Below are positions 40,505 through 50,050 of a DNA stretch of 64,000 nt, piece by piece (the first letter of the stretch is position 1; every line of letters begins with the position of its first letter). Origin of the DNA: Flavobacterium sp. HSC-32F16 (GTDB lineage: Bacteria > Bacteroidota > Bacteroidia > Flavobacteriales > Flavobacteriaceae); NCBI RefSeq assembly GCF_024171645.1, contig NZ_JALKAC010000005.1:248001-312000 (forward strand), written 5' to 3'. Both the position numbers and the translations under genes were made by a program. The notes under the pieces were generated by a model. It worked only from the letters and a program-made list of their open reading frames with translations. It ran no database searches and was not told the DNA's origin.

Positions 40505-43180
40505 GTGCGCTACATTATAATTCTCTTACTGTTCACTCAAATACTTTTTTCTCAAAAAACCATTTCTGGTAAAGTTTTGTCGAAAGAAACATCTACATCA
40601 TTATCTGGTGTTTTAGTTCGCGATACCAAAACCGAAAGCTGGACGATTTCTGATAAAAATGGAAACTTTTCGATTACGCTTCCTTATTTTCAGGATATTG
40701 AATTAAATTTTTCAATTCTTGGAAAAAAAGACATTAATCAAACTTTAAAAAACGACCAGAATTCAGTTACGGTTTATTTAGAAGATAATACACTTCATCT
40801 TAAAGAAGTAATGGTTACGGCAAATAAAGAACGTAAATATTCTGAATTAACTCTCGGAACAAATGCCATAAACAATGTTCAGGCTTTTTCTTTAGATGAC
40901 GTTTTACAACAGCTTCCGGGACAAAAAACCGTAGATTTTACTTTAAATGAATATAAAAATATTGTTTTTCGTACAGCATCTGATGGTAATTCTTCTAAAG
41001 GCAGTAAAGCTTTCGGAACTTCATTTGTAATAAATGATATTCCAATTTCGAACAATGAAAATATGCAGGCACTAAGTCCAAATACACCTACTTTAGCCGG
41101 CAATGATTATGGCGTTCGCGATAAAATTTTCAACAATCCAAATGTAGGTGTTGATCTTAGGGAAATTCCAACTAATACTATTGAAGAAATAAAGGTTATT
41201 CAGGGAATTCCTTCTGCAAAATATGGAGATTTGACTTCAGGACTTGTTTTGATAACAACTAAAGTTGGAAACAGTCCGTACCGAGTTTCTGCTTCTATCA
41301 GAGATGCCACAAGTGAATTGAATTTAACTAAAGGCGTTAAATTAGATGCAAGAAACTCCATGAATTTTGGAATCAACTTTCTAGATTCTAAAGCAGATCC
41401 AAGGGATAATCTATTGAGTTACCAGCGCATAAGCGGAAGCTTAGCGTGGAAAACCACAGATAAACTTTCAAAAATAAAAAACACCCTGAATTTATCTCTA
41501 AGATCAAATCTTGATGATGCAAAACAGGATCCGGATAATATTACGGCGGATGTAGTAAAAAATGAAAAGCAAGGTTTTTCGATCTCTAACAATTTAATGT
41601 GGAAACCTTCCAATATTTGGCTGGATGGCATAAACATAAACAGCGGTTTCTCTTATGACAGGCAGTTTTCCAGAAAAGAAAGATGGATGAATCGATCTTT
41701 AACCGCTGCTACCGATTCTAAAGAAGAAGGGATCCATGAGGCTTTCGTTATTCCGTCTCAATATACCAGTATTAGTACAGTCGAAGGTATTCCGATTTCT
41801 ACTTTTGTGAATCTTGAAACTACTAAAACACTTACCACCAAAACCAATTGGGTGCACAGTTTCTCGTTTGGACTATCAGGAAGATCAAGTTCAAACAAAG
41901 GAGAAGGAAGAAAAAGCAGTGCAACGGGTTTAATAAATTTTTATGTTCTTGCTGAAGGAGGTGACAGCAAATTAGGCTATAGAGATTATGATTTTAACAG
42001 AACCCGAACTGAAACCCAATTTTCTGGTTATCTGGAAGACAGGGTATATAAAAAATTTGAAGAAGATAAAATCCTGAATATTGATTACGGAATTCGATAT
42101 GAAAATCAGTCGGGCAACGTATCCTTACAGCCGCGTATTAATTCCTCTTATTCTATAAACAAAACTTTTAGAGTCCGCGGTGGATTTGGATTATCGTCTA
42201 AAGCCCCTTCGCTTAATCAATTATATACCGGAGACCGATACTTAGACCGATTATTAGGCAACGGAATTTACAGCTATCCCGGTGTTTATCAAAAAGCATG
42301 GATTTTGACTGTAGTAAGCCCCGGTGACAACCTGAATTTAAAACCTTCTAAGTCATTAAAAACTGAAGGCGGAATAGATATAGACCTTCCTTTTGCCAAT
42401 ATAAATCTAACCGGATATTATAACAAACTGACAAATGGTTTTACAGGCCAGCAGGTTCCAGTCTCAAAAGAAATCCCACAGGCAAACGTCATTACAAACG
42501 GAACGGAAATTCCAACGTATGAGATTGTTGGCACAGCAAAATTGTATTACCTAACCAACAGCATTCAAAACAATACGAATTCTGAAGATATGGGTATTGA
42601 AACGATAATAAATTTCCGCAAGATCAAAACATTAAATCTGGATGTCAGCATGAATGCCTCTTATGTAAAAACTAATGATAATAGTAAGTCTATTAATTAT
42701 TATGCTTCTACAAATTTGTTATCTACAGAAAAATACGGCGTATTTCCTTCAATGCCAACAACAAACGAAAACTTTACAGCAAGTTTCAATTTTAGTTATC
42801 ATATTCCCAAAGCAGGCTTATTACTGTCCTTGAGAAGCGAGCATACTATATTGCGTACTTCCTACATTCCTACGAGTGAGTTTCCAAATGGTTATTTAGA
42901 TGCGACATTGACTTACCACGAAATTCCGGTGGAAGAACGTAGTGATTTACAAAAATACGGTCACATTATTCGAACTGTAAAAGGTACTCAAACCAAGCTT
43001 GGAGATATACTGCACAATTTTCATCTGCGCATTTCTAAAGATTTCTTAAACGGATTTAGTGTTTCGTTTTATTCTACCAATTTTTTAAATCTAAAACCTT
43101 ATTACGACAAAGACAATTTAAGAACCATGTATGATATTGCAAACTTTTCGTTTGGAACCCGACTTAATTATCAATTTTAA
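40505..43180 (+). CDS. TonB-dependent receptor (operon with DUF4876 and cytochrome-c peroxidase)
   Basis: Starts at GTG 40505 (MRYIIILLLFTQILFSQ), a short signal peptide. A CarboxypepD_reg-like domain (about 18-95) is followed by a plug with EIPTNTIEEIKVIQGIPSAK and YGDLTSGLVLITT, then a barrel to the terminal TRLNYQF. It is 891 residues long. First gene of a four-gene operon, only 11 bases from the DUF4876 gene. The partners suggest uptake of a metal or metal-complex ligand rather than glycans, but the substrate is unknown. No SusD is present. Confidence 0.94.
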   Translation: MRYIIILLLFTQILFSQKTISGKVLSKETSTSLSGVLVRDTKTESWTISDKNGNFSITLPYFQDIELNFSILGKKDINQTLKNDQNSVTVYLEDNTLHLKEVMVTANKERKYSELTLGTNAINNVQAFSLDDVLQQLPGQKTVDFTLNEYKNIVFRTASDGNSSKGSKAFGTSFVINDIPISNNENMQALSPNTPTLAGNDYGVRDKIFNNPNVGVDLREIPTNTIEEIKVIQGIPSAKYGDLTSGLVLITTKVGNSPYRVSASIRDATSELNLTKGVKLDARNSMNFGINFLDSKADPRDNLLSYQRISGSLAWKTTDKLSKIKNTLNLSLRSNLDDAKQDPDNITADVVKNEKQGFSISNNLMWKPSNIWLDGININSGFSYDRQFSRKERWMNRSLTAATDSKEEGIHEAFVIPSQYTSISTVEGIPISTFVNLETTKTLTTKTNWVHSFSFGLSGRSSSNKGEGRKSSATGLINFYVLAEGGDSKLGYRDYDFNRTRTETQFSGYLEDRVYKKFEEDKILNIDYGIRYENQSGNVSLQPRINSSYSINKTFRVRGGFGLSSKAPSLNQLYTGDRYLDRLLGNGIYSYPGVYQKAWILTVVSPGDNLNLKPSKSLKTEGGIDIDLPFANINLTGYYNKLTNGFTGQQVPVSKEIPQANVITNGTEIPTYEIVGTAKLYYLTNSIQNNTNSEDMGIETIINFRKIKTLNLDVSMNASYVKTNDNSKSINYYASTNLLSTEKYGVFPSMPTTNENFTASFNFSYHIPKAGLLLSLRSEHTILRTSYIPTSEFPNGYLDATLTYHEIPVEERSDLQKYGHIIRTVKGTQTKLGDILHNFHLRISKDFLNGFSVSFYSTNFLNLKPYYDKDNLRTMYDIANFSFGTRLNYQF

Positions 43181-43191
43181 ATCTATATACT

Positions 43192-44502
43192 ATGAAAAAA
43201 ACGCTCTCTATTTTTATAATACTCTTTGGATTAATTATCCAGTCTTGCAGCAATGACGATAACGAAAGTGAAGCATTAAAACCTGTAGACTTTAGCGTTT
43301 CGCTTAAATACGATGCCGCTTTTAACAGTCAGGTAGTTAAAAAAGGAAGTGTTACTATTGTGAATACAGAAACTGCTAATAAATATACAGTTGAATCTGA
43401 CGAAAATGGTGTTGCTCTTTTTAAACAAATTTTACCGGGATCTTATTCTATTACGGCTACAAAAGTAATACAGTCTGCTGAATTTACTGAGACTTTTGGA
43501 TATACTCCAACAGAGGCAGAAATTAATTTTAATGGAGCAGAAAGCAACGTTATTGTAAATGCCACTTCTATTACTGCAAACGTAGAAATGAAAACTTCTA
43601 AAGTAGGTGATTTTGTTATTAAACAAATTTACTACGGCGGTTCTGATACTAAAAAAGGGGCGGTATTTAGAGATCAGTTTATCGAAATTTACAATAACTC
43701 AAATACGGTTCAGTATGCAGATGGTTTATACATGGCGCAACTTACAGGATCTACTGCGACAACAGTAACTCCATACTCTTTAGCAAACGGTCAATTTGAC
43801 TGGAGCAAATCAGATGGAATGACTATAGGAAATACTGCAAATACAGATTTTGTTTACGGAATTAACATCATCAAAATACCAGGAAACGGTACACAATATC
43901 CTGTACAGCCGGGAGCAAGTATTGTTATTGCTCAAAACGCAATCAATCATAAAGCCAATTATGTTGATAATAATGGTAAAGCAGTTAGTATTGTAAGCCC
44001 CGAACTGACTGTAGATTTAAGTACGGCAGATTTCGAATCATTTTTAGGAACTTATTCAGGTGATCTTTATCAATACGATATCCAAAATCCTGCTGTTCCG
44101 GATGTGGATATTGCATATTGGGGAAATAGTAATAATGATATGATCTTAGATTCAAACGGAAGACAGGCGTATGTTATTTTTAAAATGGAGAATGCTGCAT
44201 TTACTGCTTTAAAAACATACAAAAACCCTAAAGGAGATAAAAACTTATTCCTTCAAATTCCTAATTCAGTTCTTATTGATGGTGTTGACACTACAAAAGA
44301 TTTAGGATCTAATTTAATTCCTAAAAAATTACCATCTCAAATTGATGGGGGAAATACTTATCTGCCTTCTGGAGCGTATTCTTCAAAATCAGTAATGAGA
44401 AAAACTAAAACTACAATTGCCGGAAGAATTGTTCTTCAGGACACTAATAACTCTACAAACGATTTTGTGGAAGTAACTGCAAATCCTAGAGGATTCAACT
44501 AA
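43192..44502 (+). CDS. DUF4876 domain lipoprotein
   Basis: A 436-residue lipoprotein. The lipobox LIIQSC (Cys19) is followed by SNDDNESE, an acidic tract of the type that directs lipoproteins to the surface in Bacteroidota. An N-terminal carboxypeptidase-regulatory-like beta-sandwich (about 30-120, with VALFKQILPGSYSITATKV) is followed by the DUF4876 core with IKQIYYGGSDTKKGAVF and FIEIYNNSN. It plausibly acts as the surface partner of the preceding receptor, much as SusD does for SusC. This is inference from position. It is 12 bases before the barrel gene. Confidence 0.87.
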   Translation: MKKTLSIFIILFGLIIQSCSNDDNESEALKPVDFSVSLKYDAAFNSQVVKKGSVTIVNTETANKYTVESDENGVALFKQILPGSYSITATKVIQSAEFTETFGYTPTEAEINFNGAESNVIVNATSITANVEMKTSKVGDFVIKQIYYGGSDTKKGAVFRDQFIEIYNNSNTVQYADGLYMAQLTGSTATTVTPYSLANGQFDWSKSDGMTIGNTANTDFVYGINIIKIPGNGTQYPVQPGASIVIAQNAINHKANYVDNNGKAVSIVSPELTVDLSTADFESFLGTYSGDLYQYDIQNPAVPDVDIAYWGNSNNDMILDSNGRQAYVIFKMENAAFTALKTYKNPKGDKNLFLQIPNSVLIDGVDTTKDLGSNLIPKKLPSQIDGGNTYLPSGAYSSKSVMRKTKTTIAGRIVLQDTNNSTNDFVEVTANPRGFN

Positions 44503-44514
44503 AAATTTTCTTTA

Positions 44515-46110
44515 ATGAAAATCAATAAGATTAAAACAAATAACATTAAAAGTAATGCCTGGAAATACTGGGCATTACTTCTTTTGTTGTTTTCTTTTGT
44601 TTTTAATGTAAAGGCACAAGACACTATCAAAGTGCAAAACCACATTGTTGACGATCAGATCAAAAATCAAGTTTTTAAATACCCCATTATTTATACAACT
44701 CCAAGCATTAAGGATTTTACTTTTACTCAAGTTTCTTATGAGCATCAGCAAAATGAATTTGCCCGAAAGCAAATTGCAAATGAGGTTAATACGTATCAAT
44801 TTTCAGCACAGGGATATTTTACAACAAAATCTAAATGGAAGCTATTTGGCGATTTGACCATCAAAAAAATACTCGAAAAAAATCTCGGATTTGTTCTTTC
44901 TGATGATCGTGCCGAAGAACAGGAAGTCATTACACCGCATTATTTTTATGTTCCCAGAAAAGCCAATTGGGACAATCAGGTTTATGCGTTAAACGGCGGT
45001 TTTTCTAAAGACATTACCAATCATTTATCTGTTGCTGTTAAAGCTAATTATGGTGCCGAAAAATACAGCAGGACTTTAGATCCACGATCACAAATTATCA
45101 ACAGAAAATTGGGAGGAGAATTGCAGCTTGGTTATCAAATTTCAAAAAACCATAAAACCTTTATTTTAGGCAGTTATGCCGAAAACCAAAAAGATTTCAG
45201 TTATACTTATAATAATAACACTTTAAATTACGAAGCCTATCCAGAAACGTATCTTCGTTTTAATGCAGGTTATGGAAGAATTCTAAATTATTTTAAATCT
45301 ATTGAAGGCAGTTACTCTTACAACTATAAAGAACTTATAGACAAAGCAGGTTTAGGATACACTTTCTCAAATAAAAAAACAATTTTTACGGCTTTGTATT
45401 ACAAGCAAAATTCAAACAATATTTTTTATCCCAGTTCTTATTCTCTTAAAGAATATGAAAGAATGAAAATAAAAACAAAAGCCAATCATGCAGAATTATT
45501 TGCTTTTCATAAATGGAATCAAAAAGAAATTCAGTCCACTTTACAATTCGATCAAAGTGATGCCCGCAATTTTGACAAACAAAGCAATGGTTACAATTAT
45601 ACCAATTCATTAAGTAAAATTAATTTGATAGCGTCATTATCAAAAAAAACAGGTTCAAAAATTGATTATTTGCTGGGTTTGAATATGCTTTACCAGCAAA
45701 ACGAATACAATGATATTTTGGCGACAGCACATGTCGAATTAAATTCATTAAATACGGGAATTTACAGCAGTAAAGATTTTGCTTTCGATAAAAGTAAATT
45801 AAATACAACGGTAAGTTTCAATATGTATTTCCCGCTTCCATCAAAACTGGAATATTATGATACTTCGGGCGGAACGAATGCCCGTTTTTTTGATGAAGTA
45901 ATTCTTTATGATTACGCTGTTAACACCACAAATTATTTTGCACCGGCATTACGCTTAGAATACAGTTATCCTGTAAAAAACAACAAAACCGTGGTTTTCT
46001 TCACCAATCTAAAAGAGAAAATTGCACTTAAAAAACAAACTGATTATCCAGTCAGCATCAATACCAATACCACCTATTGGGTTCAAATGGGTGTACAATT
46101 AAATTATTAA
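44515..46110 (+). CDS. DUF6850-type outer-membrane beta-barrel protein
   Basis: A 531-residue exported protein. The hydrophobic N-terminal helix (about 15-32, WKYWALLLLLFSFVFNVKAQ) ends in a signal cleavage site. The remainder consists of repeated amphipathic strands such as YQFSAQGYFTTKSKWKLFGD and AVKANYGAEKYSRTL. It finishes in a strand with terminal aromatic (TTYWVQMGVQLNY), the usual outer-membrane insertion signature. It lies 12 bases after the DUF4876 gene and 3 bases before the cytochrome-c peroxidase gene. The family name is from memory and its role is unknown. Confidence 0.82.
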   Translation: MKINKIKTNNIKSNAWKYWALLLLLFSFVFNVKAQDTIKVQNHIVDDQIKNQVFKYPIIYTTPSIKDFTFTQVSYEHQQNEFARKQIANEVNTYQFSAQGYFTTKSKWKLFGDLTIKKILEKNLGFVLSDDRAEEQEVITPHYFYVPRKANWDNQVYALNGGFSKDITNHLSVAVKANYGAEKYSRTLDPRSQIINRKLGGELQLGYQISKNHKTFILGSYAENQKDFSYTYNNNTLNYEAYPETYLRFNAGYGRILNYFKSIEGSYSYNYKELIDKAGLGYTFSNKKTIFTALYYKQNSNNIFYPSSYSLKEYERMKIKTKANHAELFAFHKWNQKEIQSTLQFDQSDARNFDKQSNGYNYTNSLSKINLIASLSKKTGSKIDYLLGLNMLYQQNEYNDILATAHVELNSLNTGIYSSKDFAFDKSKLNTTVSFNMYFPLPSKLEYYDTSGGTNARFFDEVILYDYAVNTTNYFAPALRLEYSYPVKNNKTVVFFTNLKEKIALKKQTDYPVSINTNTTYWVQMGVQLNY

Positions 46111-46113
46111 AAA

Positions 46114-47253
46114 ATGAAACCAAAATTTATTGCTTTTACGGCAATGCTATTTTCTCTTGTTATCCTTTCTTATTCTAAGATTGAACCAACTTTTACAATT
46201 ACAGAATTAAAAAGATTATACAGTAGCGGCGATTATCAAAAATGGCCAAAACCAGAAGTAGATTCGATTGTTTACGCGCAGGGATTTGAAGACATCGGAA
46301 TTTTAGGTAAACCTGAATTTCCAGAAAATAATCAGTATACCGAAGAAAAAGCCGAATTAGGCAAAGTACTCTTCTTTGATCCTAGATTATCCAAATCTGG
46401 ACAGATTTCGTGTGCCAACTGTCATGATCCCGAATTAAACTGGGGAGATGCCAGAAGAGTTTCCTATGGTGAAGGCAGACAACAGGGAAATCGAAATGCA
46501 CCAAGTTTAGTGAATATCGCCTATTCTAAAGTTTTCTTTTGGGATGGAAGAGCCAAAACTTTAGAAGATCAGGCAGGTTTTCCAATAAAAGATACTAAAG
46601 AAATGAATTTCCACATTGACTTAGCAACAAAACGTTTAAATAAAATTAAAGGCTACAAACCATATTTCAAAAAGGCTTTTGGAAAAGAAAAGCTGACTCA
46701 GGAAGAAATTCTAAAAGCAATAGCAACATTCGAGAGAACTTTAATTACTCCTAAAAGTAAATTTGATAGATTCATTGAAGGCGATTCAACCCAATTAACC
46801 AACAGACAAGTTGAAGGTTTGCATTTATTTCGTACCAAAGCAAGATGCATTAACTGTCATAACACAGCCAATTTCGCTGATAATAAGTTTCATAATGTTG
46901 GTTTAACGTATTATGGAAGACAATACGAAGATTTAGGAAGATATAATGTTACAGGAAAAGCTGAAAATGTAGGGGAATTTAAGACACAGTCTCTACGCGG
47001 TGTTTCTCAAAATGCACCGTATATGCACAATGGTTTATTCCCGAATTTACGTGGTGTTTTAAATATTTACAATGCCGGAATGCCTCAGCCAAAAAGAAAA
47101 GAAAGTCAGCTGAATGATACTTTGTTTCCAACAACTTCTAAACTGATAAAAAAATTAGATTTGAGTCAATCAGAACTAGTTGCTTTGGAAGATTTTATTA
47201 TGAGTTTGTCAACCACAGGGTATAGAATGAAACAGCCTCTTTTACCGCAGTAG
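46114..47253 (+). CDS. Dihaem cytochrome-c peroxidase family protein
   Basis: A 379-residue periplasmic protein of the CCP/MauG family. Two CxxCH haem c motifs are present: CANCH (near residue 103) and CINCH (near residue 246). Other blocks are LFFDPRLSKSGQIS, NRNAPSLVNIAY, FFWDGRAKTLEDQ, LRGVSQNAPYMHNG. Classical members reduce hydrogen peroxide with cytochrome c as donor, while MauG-type members oxidise a protein or metal ligand. As the last gene of a receptor-lipoprotein-barrel operon, it may act on the imported or surface-bound ligand. That part is inference. Confidence 0.94.
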   Translation: MKPKFIAFTAMLFSLVILSYSKIEPTFTITELKRLYSSGDYQKWPKPEVDSIVYAQGFEDIGILGKPEFPENNQYTEEKAELGKVLFFDPRLSKSGQISCANCHDPELNWGDARRVSYGEGRQQGNRNAPSLVNIAYSKVFFWDGRAKTLEDQAGFPIKDTKEMNFHIDLATKRLNKIKGYKPYFKKAFGKEKLTQEEILKAIATFERTLITPKSKFDRFIEGDSTQLTNRQVEGLHLFRTKARCINCHNTANFADNKFHNVGLTYYGRQYEDLGRYNVTGKAENVGEFKTQSLRGVSQNAPYMHNGLFPNLRGVLNIYNAGMPQPKRKESQLNDTLFPTTSKLIKKLDLSQSELVALEDFIMSLSTTGYRMKQPLLPQ

Positions 47254-47260
47254 TTTTTTG

Positions 47261-47304
47261 AGAAGAAGAAGAAGAAGAAGAAGAAGAAAGAAGAAAGAAG
47301 AAAG
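47261..47304 (+). repeat. GAA/GAAA purine microsatellite
   Basis: About 44 bases of AGAAGAAG units turning into AAGAAAGAAG units directly after the peroxidase stop codon. All purine on the plus strand. Confidence 0.9.
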
Positions 47305-47345
47305 ATTTTAAGAAGATTAAAAATAGGAGAGATTTATAAAGCAAA

Positions 47346-47388
47346 AAAGAGTCAAACTATCATTCTAGTCTTGACTCTTTCTTCTTTA
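47346..47388. terminator. Terminator after the peroxidase operon
   Basis: 10-bp stem AAAGAGTCAA/TTGACTCTTT (47346-47355 with 47371-47380). T-rich tract on the plus strand and A-run on the other side, so it may serve both directions. Confidence 0.75.
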
Positions 47389-47415
47389 TTCTATTTTCAA
47401 AATTCTTTGCTCTTC

Positions 47416-47457
47416 CTTCTTTGCTCTTGCTTCTTTGTTCTTGCTTCTTTGTTCTTT
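47416..47457. repeat. Three 14-bp tandem pyrimidine-rich repeats
   Basis: Units CTTCTTTGCTCTTG, CTTCTTTGTTCTTG and CTTCTTTGTTCTTT at 47416, 47430 and 47444, just beyond the 3' end of the minus-strand gene at 47464. Confidence 0.85.
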
Positions 47458-47463
47458 AATTCT

Positions 47464-47871
47464 CTACTTCACCATAACTCCTTCAACAAACAAAATCGGC
47501 ACTTCTTCCGTTTTATTTACGTCAAGCGAATTAGCTTTAAATATGAATTTCTTATCGTACAAAGTATTTCCGATAAAGAAAGTTACCATGAATTCGTTGT
47601 TAAGTACTAAAAGGCTCTTTTCTACCATTTCTATTTTCACAACAGAAACCGCTGGAACCTCAACAAAAGCATGACGCAAAGTAGATGTTTTTTTCATTTC
47701 CCCATCGATTGTTCCAAATGCTTTTGAAACCACCATAACACTGTCTAAGTTAAAATCGCTGTCATTAACCAAGTAAGCGTACCATACTTTTTCCATAAAG
47801 TCATCGCTCCATTCCTGCACTGCAGCAAGAAATACGTTTTCGACTTCCGGAATTATTATATCTTTTTTCAT
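47464..47871 (-). CDS. Conserved protein of unknown function upstream-coupled to pheS region
   Basis: I do not recognise a family. The 135-residue protein is soluble and has no signal peptide. It looks like an alpha/beta fold with a Trp-rich helix (AAVQEWSDDFMEKVWYAYLV) and several beta strands (SVVKIEMVEKSLLVLNNEFM, PILFVEGVMVK). It lies on the same strand as pheS and 77 bases downstream of it, separated by an inverted repeat, so cotranscription with pheS is uncertain. Confidence 0.75.
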   Translation of the reverse strand: MKKDIIIPEVENVFLAAVQEWSDDFMEKVWYAYLVNDSDFNLDSVMVVSKAFGTIDGEMKKTSTLRHAFVEVPAVSVVKIEMVEKSLLVLNNEFMVTFFIGNTLYDKKFIFKANSLDVNKTEEVPILFVEGVMVK

Positions 47872-47890
47872 TGTTTTAGTGAATAGTAAA

Positions 47891-47937
47891 AGTAAATAGT
47901 GATTAGAAAGAAAGCTCTTTACTAATCACTATTTACT
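47891..47937. repeat. Perfect 16-bp inverted repeat downstream of pheS
   Basis: Arms AGTAAATAGTGATTAG (47891-47906) and CTAATCACTATTTACT (47922-47937), loop of 15 bases. It could form a strong hairpin on either strand at the end of pheS. Confidence 0.85.
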
Positions 47938-47948
47938 ATATAACTTTT

Positions 47949-48968
47949 TTAAATATTTGCTTTAAACTGCTCTAAGAAACGAACATCGTTTTCATAGAAC
48001 ATACGAATGTCGCCAATTTGGTATAAAAGCATCGCGATACGCTCTACTCCCATTCCGAAAGCGAATCCGTTGTATTCATCTGGATTGATATCACAGTTTT
48101 TCAAAACATTGGGATCTACCATTCCGCAGCCTCCAATTTCTAACCATCCTGTTCCTTTAGTGATACGATAATCGGTTTCTGTTTTTAGACCCCAATAAAT
48201 ATCAATTTCAGCACTTGGTTCTGTAAAAGGGAAATAAGACGGACGAAGACGAATCTTAGATTTTCCGAACATTTCTTTTGTAAAATAAAGTAATGTTTGT
48301 TTTAAATCGGCGAAAGAAACATCTTTATCAATGTATAATCCTTCTACTTGATGGAAAATACAGTGAGAACGAGATGAAATCGCTTCATTTCGGAAAACAC
48401 GTCCCGGAGAAATCGTACGAATTGGCGGTTTATGATTTTCCATGTAACGCACCTGAACAGATGATGTATGTGTACGCAGCAACACATCAGGATTAGTCTG
48501 AATGAAAAATGTATCCTGCATATCACGCGCCGGATGATATTCCGGCAAGTTCAATGCAGTAAAGTTATGCCAGTCATCTTCAATTTCCGGACCTTCAGAA
48601 ACGTTGAATCCAATATTAGCAAAAATATCTATAATCTGGTTTTTAACGATTGATATTGGATGGCGCGAACCAATAATTACCGGTTCAGCTGCACGTGTTA
48701 AATCGCCAAAAATTCCTTTTTTCTCTTCCTTGCTTTCGAGTTCTTCCTGAATAACTCGTACTTTCTCTTCAGCAACTGCTTTTAAAGTATTTATAACTTG
48801 TCCGAAATCCTTTTTCTGGTCGTTTGGAATATTTTTAAACTCAGTAAAAAGCTCTTTTAATAAACCTTTACTACCTAAATATTTAATACGGAATTGTTCT
48901 AAAGATTCTTTATTTTTATCATTAAAGGCTTTAGCGTCCTCTATATGCTGTTTTATCTTATCTATCAT
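47949..48968 (-). CDS. pheS: Phenylalanyl-tRNA synthetase alpha subunit
   Basis: Catalytic subunit of the (alpha beta)2 PheRS that charges tRNA-Phe. The N-terminal coiled coil binds tRNA (residues 1-85). The class II core contains HPISIVKNQIIDIF, motif 2 GRVFRNEAISSRSH and motif 3 GFAFGMGVERIAML, with FPFTEPSAEIDIYW between them. It is 339 residues long, normal size. pheT is not adjacent, as is common in Bacteroidota. Confidence 0.98.
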   Translation of the reverse strand: MIDKIKQHIEDAKAFNDKNKESLEQFRIKYLGSKGLLKELFTEFKNIPNDQKKDFGQVINTLKAVAEEKVRVIQEELESKEEKKGIFGDLTRAAEPVIIGSRHPISIVKNQIIDIFANIGFNVSEGPEIEDDWHNFTALNLPEYHPARDMQDTFFIQTNPDVLLRTHTSSVQVRYMENHKPPIRTISPGRVFRNEAISSRSHCIFHQVEGLYIDKDVSFADLKQTLLYFTKEMFGKSKIRLRPSYFPFTEPSAEIDIYWGLKTETDYRITKGTGWLEIGGCGMVDPNVLKNCDINPDEYNGFAFGMGVERIAMLLYQIGDIRMFYENDVRFLEQFKANI

Positions 48969-49082
48969 TTTCCTTCAATAATTGAGAGTACAAATTTAGT
49001 GTTTTTAGTTTAAAGTGAACAGTCACGGCCGCAGTTTTAAGAATTTTACAACCGTATTTAAAGAATCACAGGAATTTTTGAA

Positions 49083-49610
49083 TTACTTGATAAGTGCAAT
49101 TTTATTTTCAATTTCTCTGACTTTTGTAAGCCAGTGATCGATACCTTCCTGATTTTTCACAATTTCTTTTCTATGTTTAGATGCTATACTGCCTAGTTTT
49201 GCCCAGTTTTTATTCCAATCTTTATCTCTTTCAATATTATTTGAAGGCTCAATTCTGGTACGCCAAAAGTCAAGATTTTTAAAATAACCTTCTTTCAGCT
49301 TTTCAAAATATTCAATTAATTTTTCTTTTGAATTTGGAATATAACCCGGTCCGCTGCAGCCACAAGAATGAAATGTAATACCAATGGAATATAGACTTTT
49401 AAGATGTTCCCACTTTTTGACATCATCTTTTTTAGGCGATTCAAAATCAAGCCCCATATTTGCCATCAATTCCCCGCACTGCGGACATTTGGCTTCAAAA
49501 ACAGATGCTTCTCCTTTTTTGATGTCTCCCATTAATCTTCTTTTAAACGTCTTTCGACAATTAAAACAAGCATAATGCGGTTTATAAGAGGTCATTGCGT
49601 ATCTACACAT
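49083..49610 (-). CDS. Zinc-ribbon-like protein of unknown function
   Basis: A 175-residue cytosolic protein. Two CxxC pairs, CFNCRKTF and CPQCGELMANMG, form a likely N-terminal zinc ribbon. A HSCGCSGPGYIP segment follows near residue 100. The C-terminal part is helical and charged. An internal ATG at 49595 (MTSYKPHYACFNCRK) could be the true start. The function is unknown and no operon partner is evident. The gap to the next gene (49611-49693) is made of GATCAGT and ACTGAAAACTG words. Confidence 0.78.
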   Translation of the reverse strand: MCRYAMTSYKPHYACFNCRKTFKRRLMGDIKKGEASVFEAKCPQCGELMANMGLDFESPKKDDVKKWEHLKSLYSIGITFHSCGCSGPGYIPNSKEKLIEYFEKLKEGYFKNLDFWRTRIEPSNNIERDKDWNKNWAKLGSIASKHRKEIVKNQEGIDHWLTKVREIENKIALIK

Positions 49611-49693
49611 TTTCTTTAGTGATCAGTGATCAGGGTTTAGTGTCAGTATACAATGAGCAGTTACTGAAAACTGAAACTGTAAACCAAAAAGTT

Positions 49694-50050
49694 CTACTCA
49701 ATCAATTTCCTTTCTAAAAAGTAACTCACGATGGCTTCTTTCATTAAAACCGATTGTTCTCCGGCTTTTAGCGGAGGTAATTGTTCTTTTACTTTGTAAT
49801 GCGGCCAGCCTTCAGCATCAAAAAAATCAAACTCATAAAACCCATAAGGTTCAAGCAATCTGCAAATTGCAATATGCATTAAGTTTAATTTTTCATCTTT
49901 TTTGAATTCACGGTGTACTTTTCCGAGTTCCTGAACTCCAATTAGGTAAATTATGGCATCCAAATCTAAGTCTTCACCTTGCGAAAATTGATTTGAAAGT
50001 ATATCAACGAGCTTTTCCCAGCGCTCTTTTAATTGTGTATCTCTGGACAT
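49694..50050 (-). CDS. Conserved protein of unknown function, 118 aa
   Basis: I recognise it only as a compact conserved Bacteroidota-type protein. It is helical and acidic, with blocks DLDAIIYLIGVQELGK, HIAICRLLEPYGFYEF and DAEGWPHYKVKEQLPPLK. No signal peptide or metal motif is visible. Single gene with AT-rich flanks. Confidence 0.75.
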   Translation of the reverse strand: MSRDTQLKERWEKLVDILSNQFSQGEDLDLDAIIYLIGVQELGKVHREFKKDEKLNLMHIAICRLLEPYGFYEFDFFDAEGWPHYKVKEQLPPLKAGEQSVLMKEAIVSYFLERKLIE

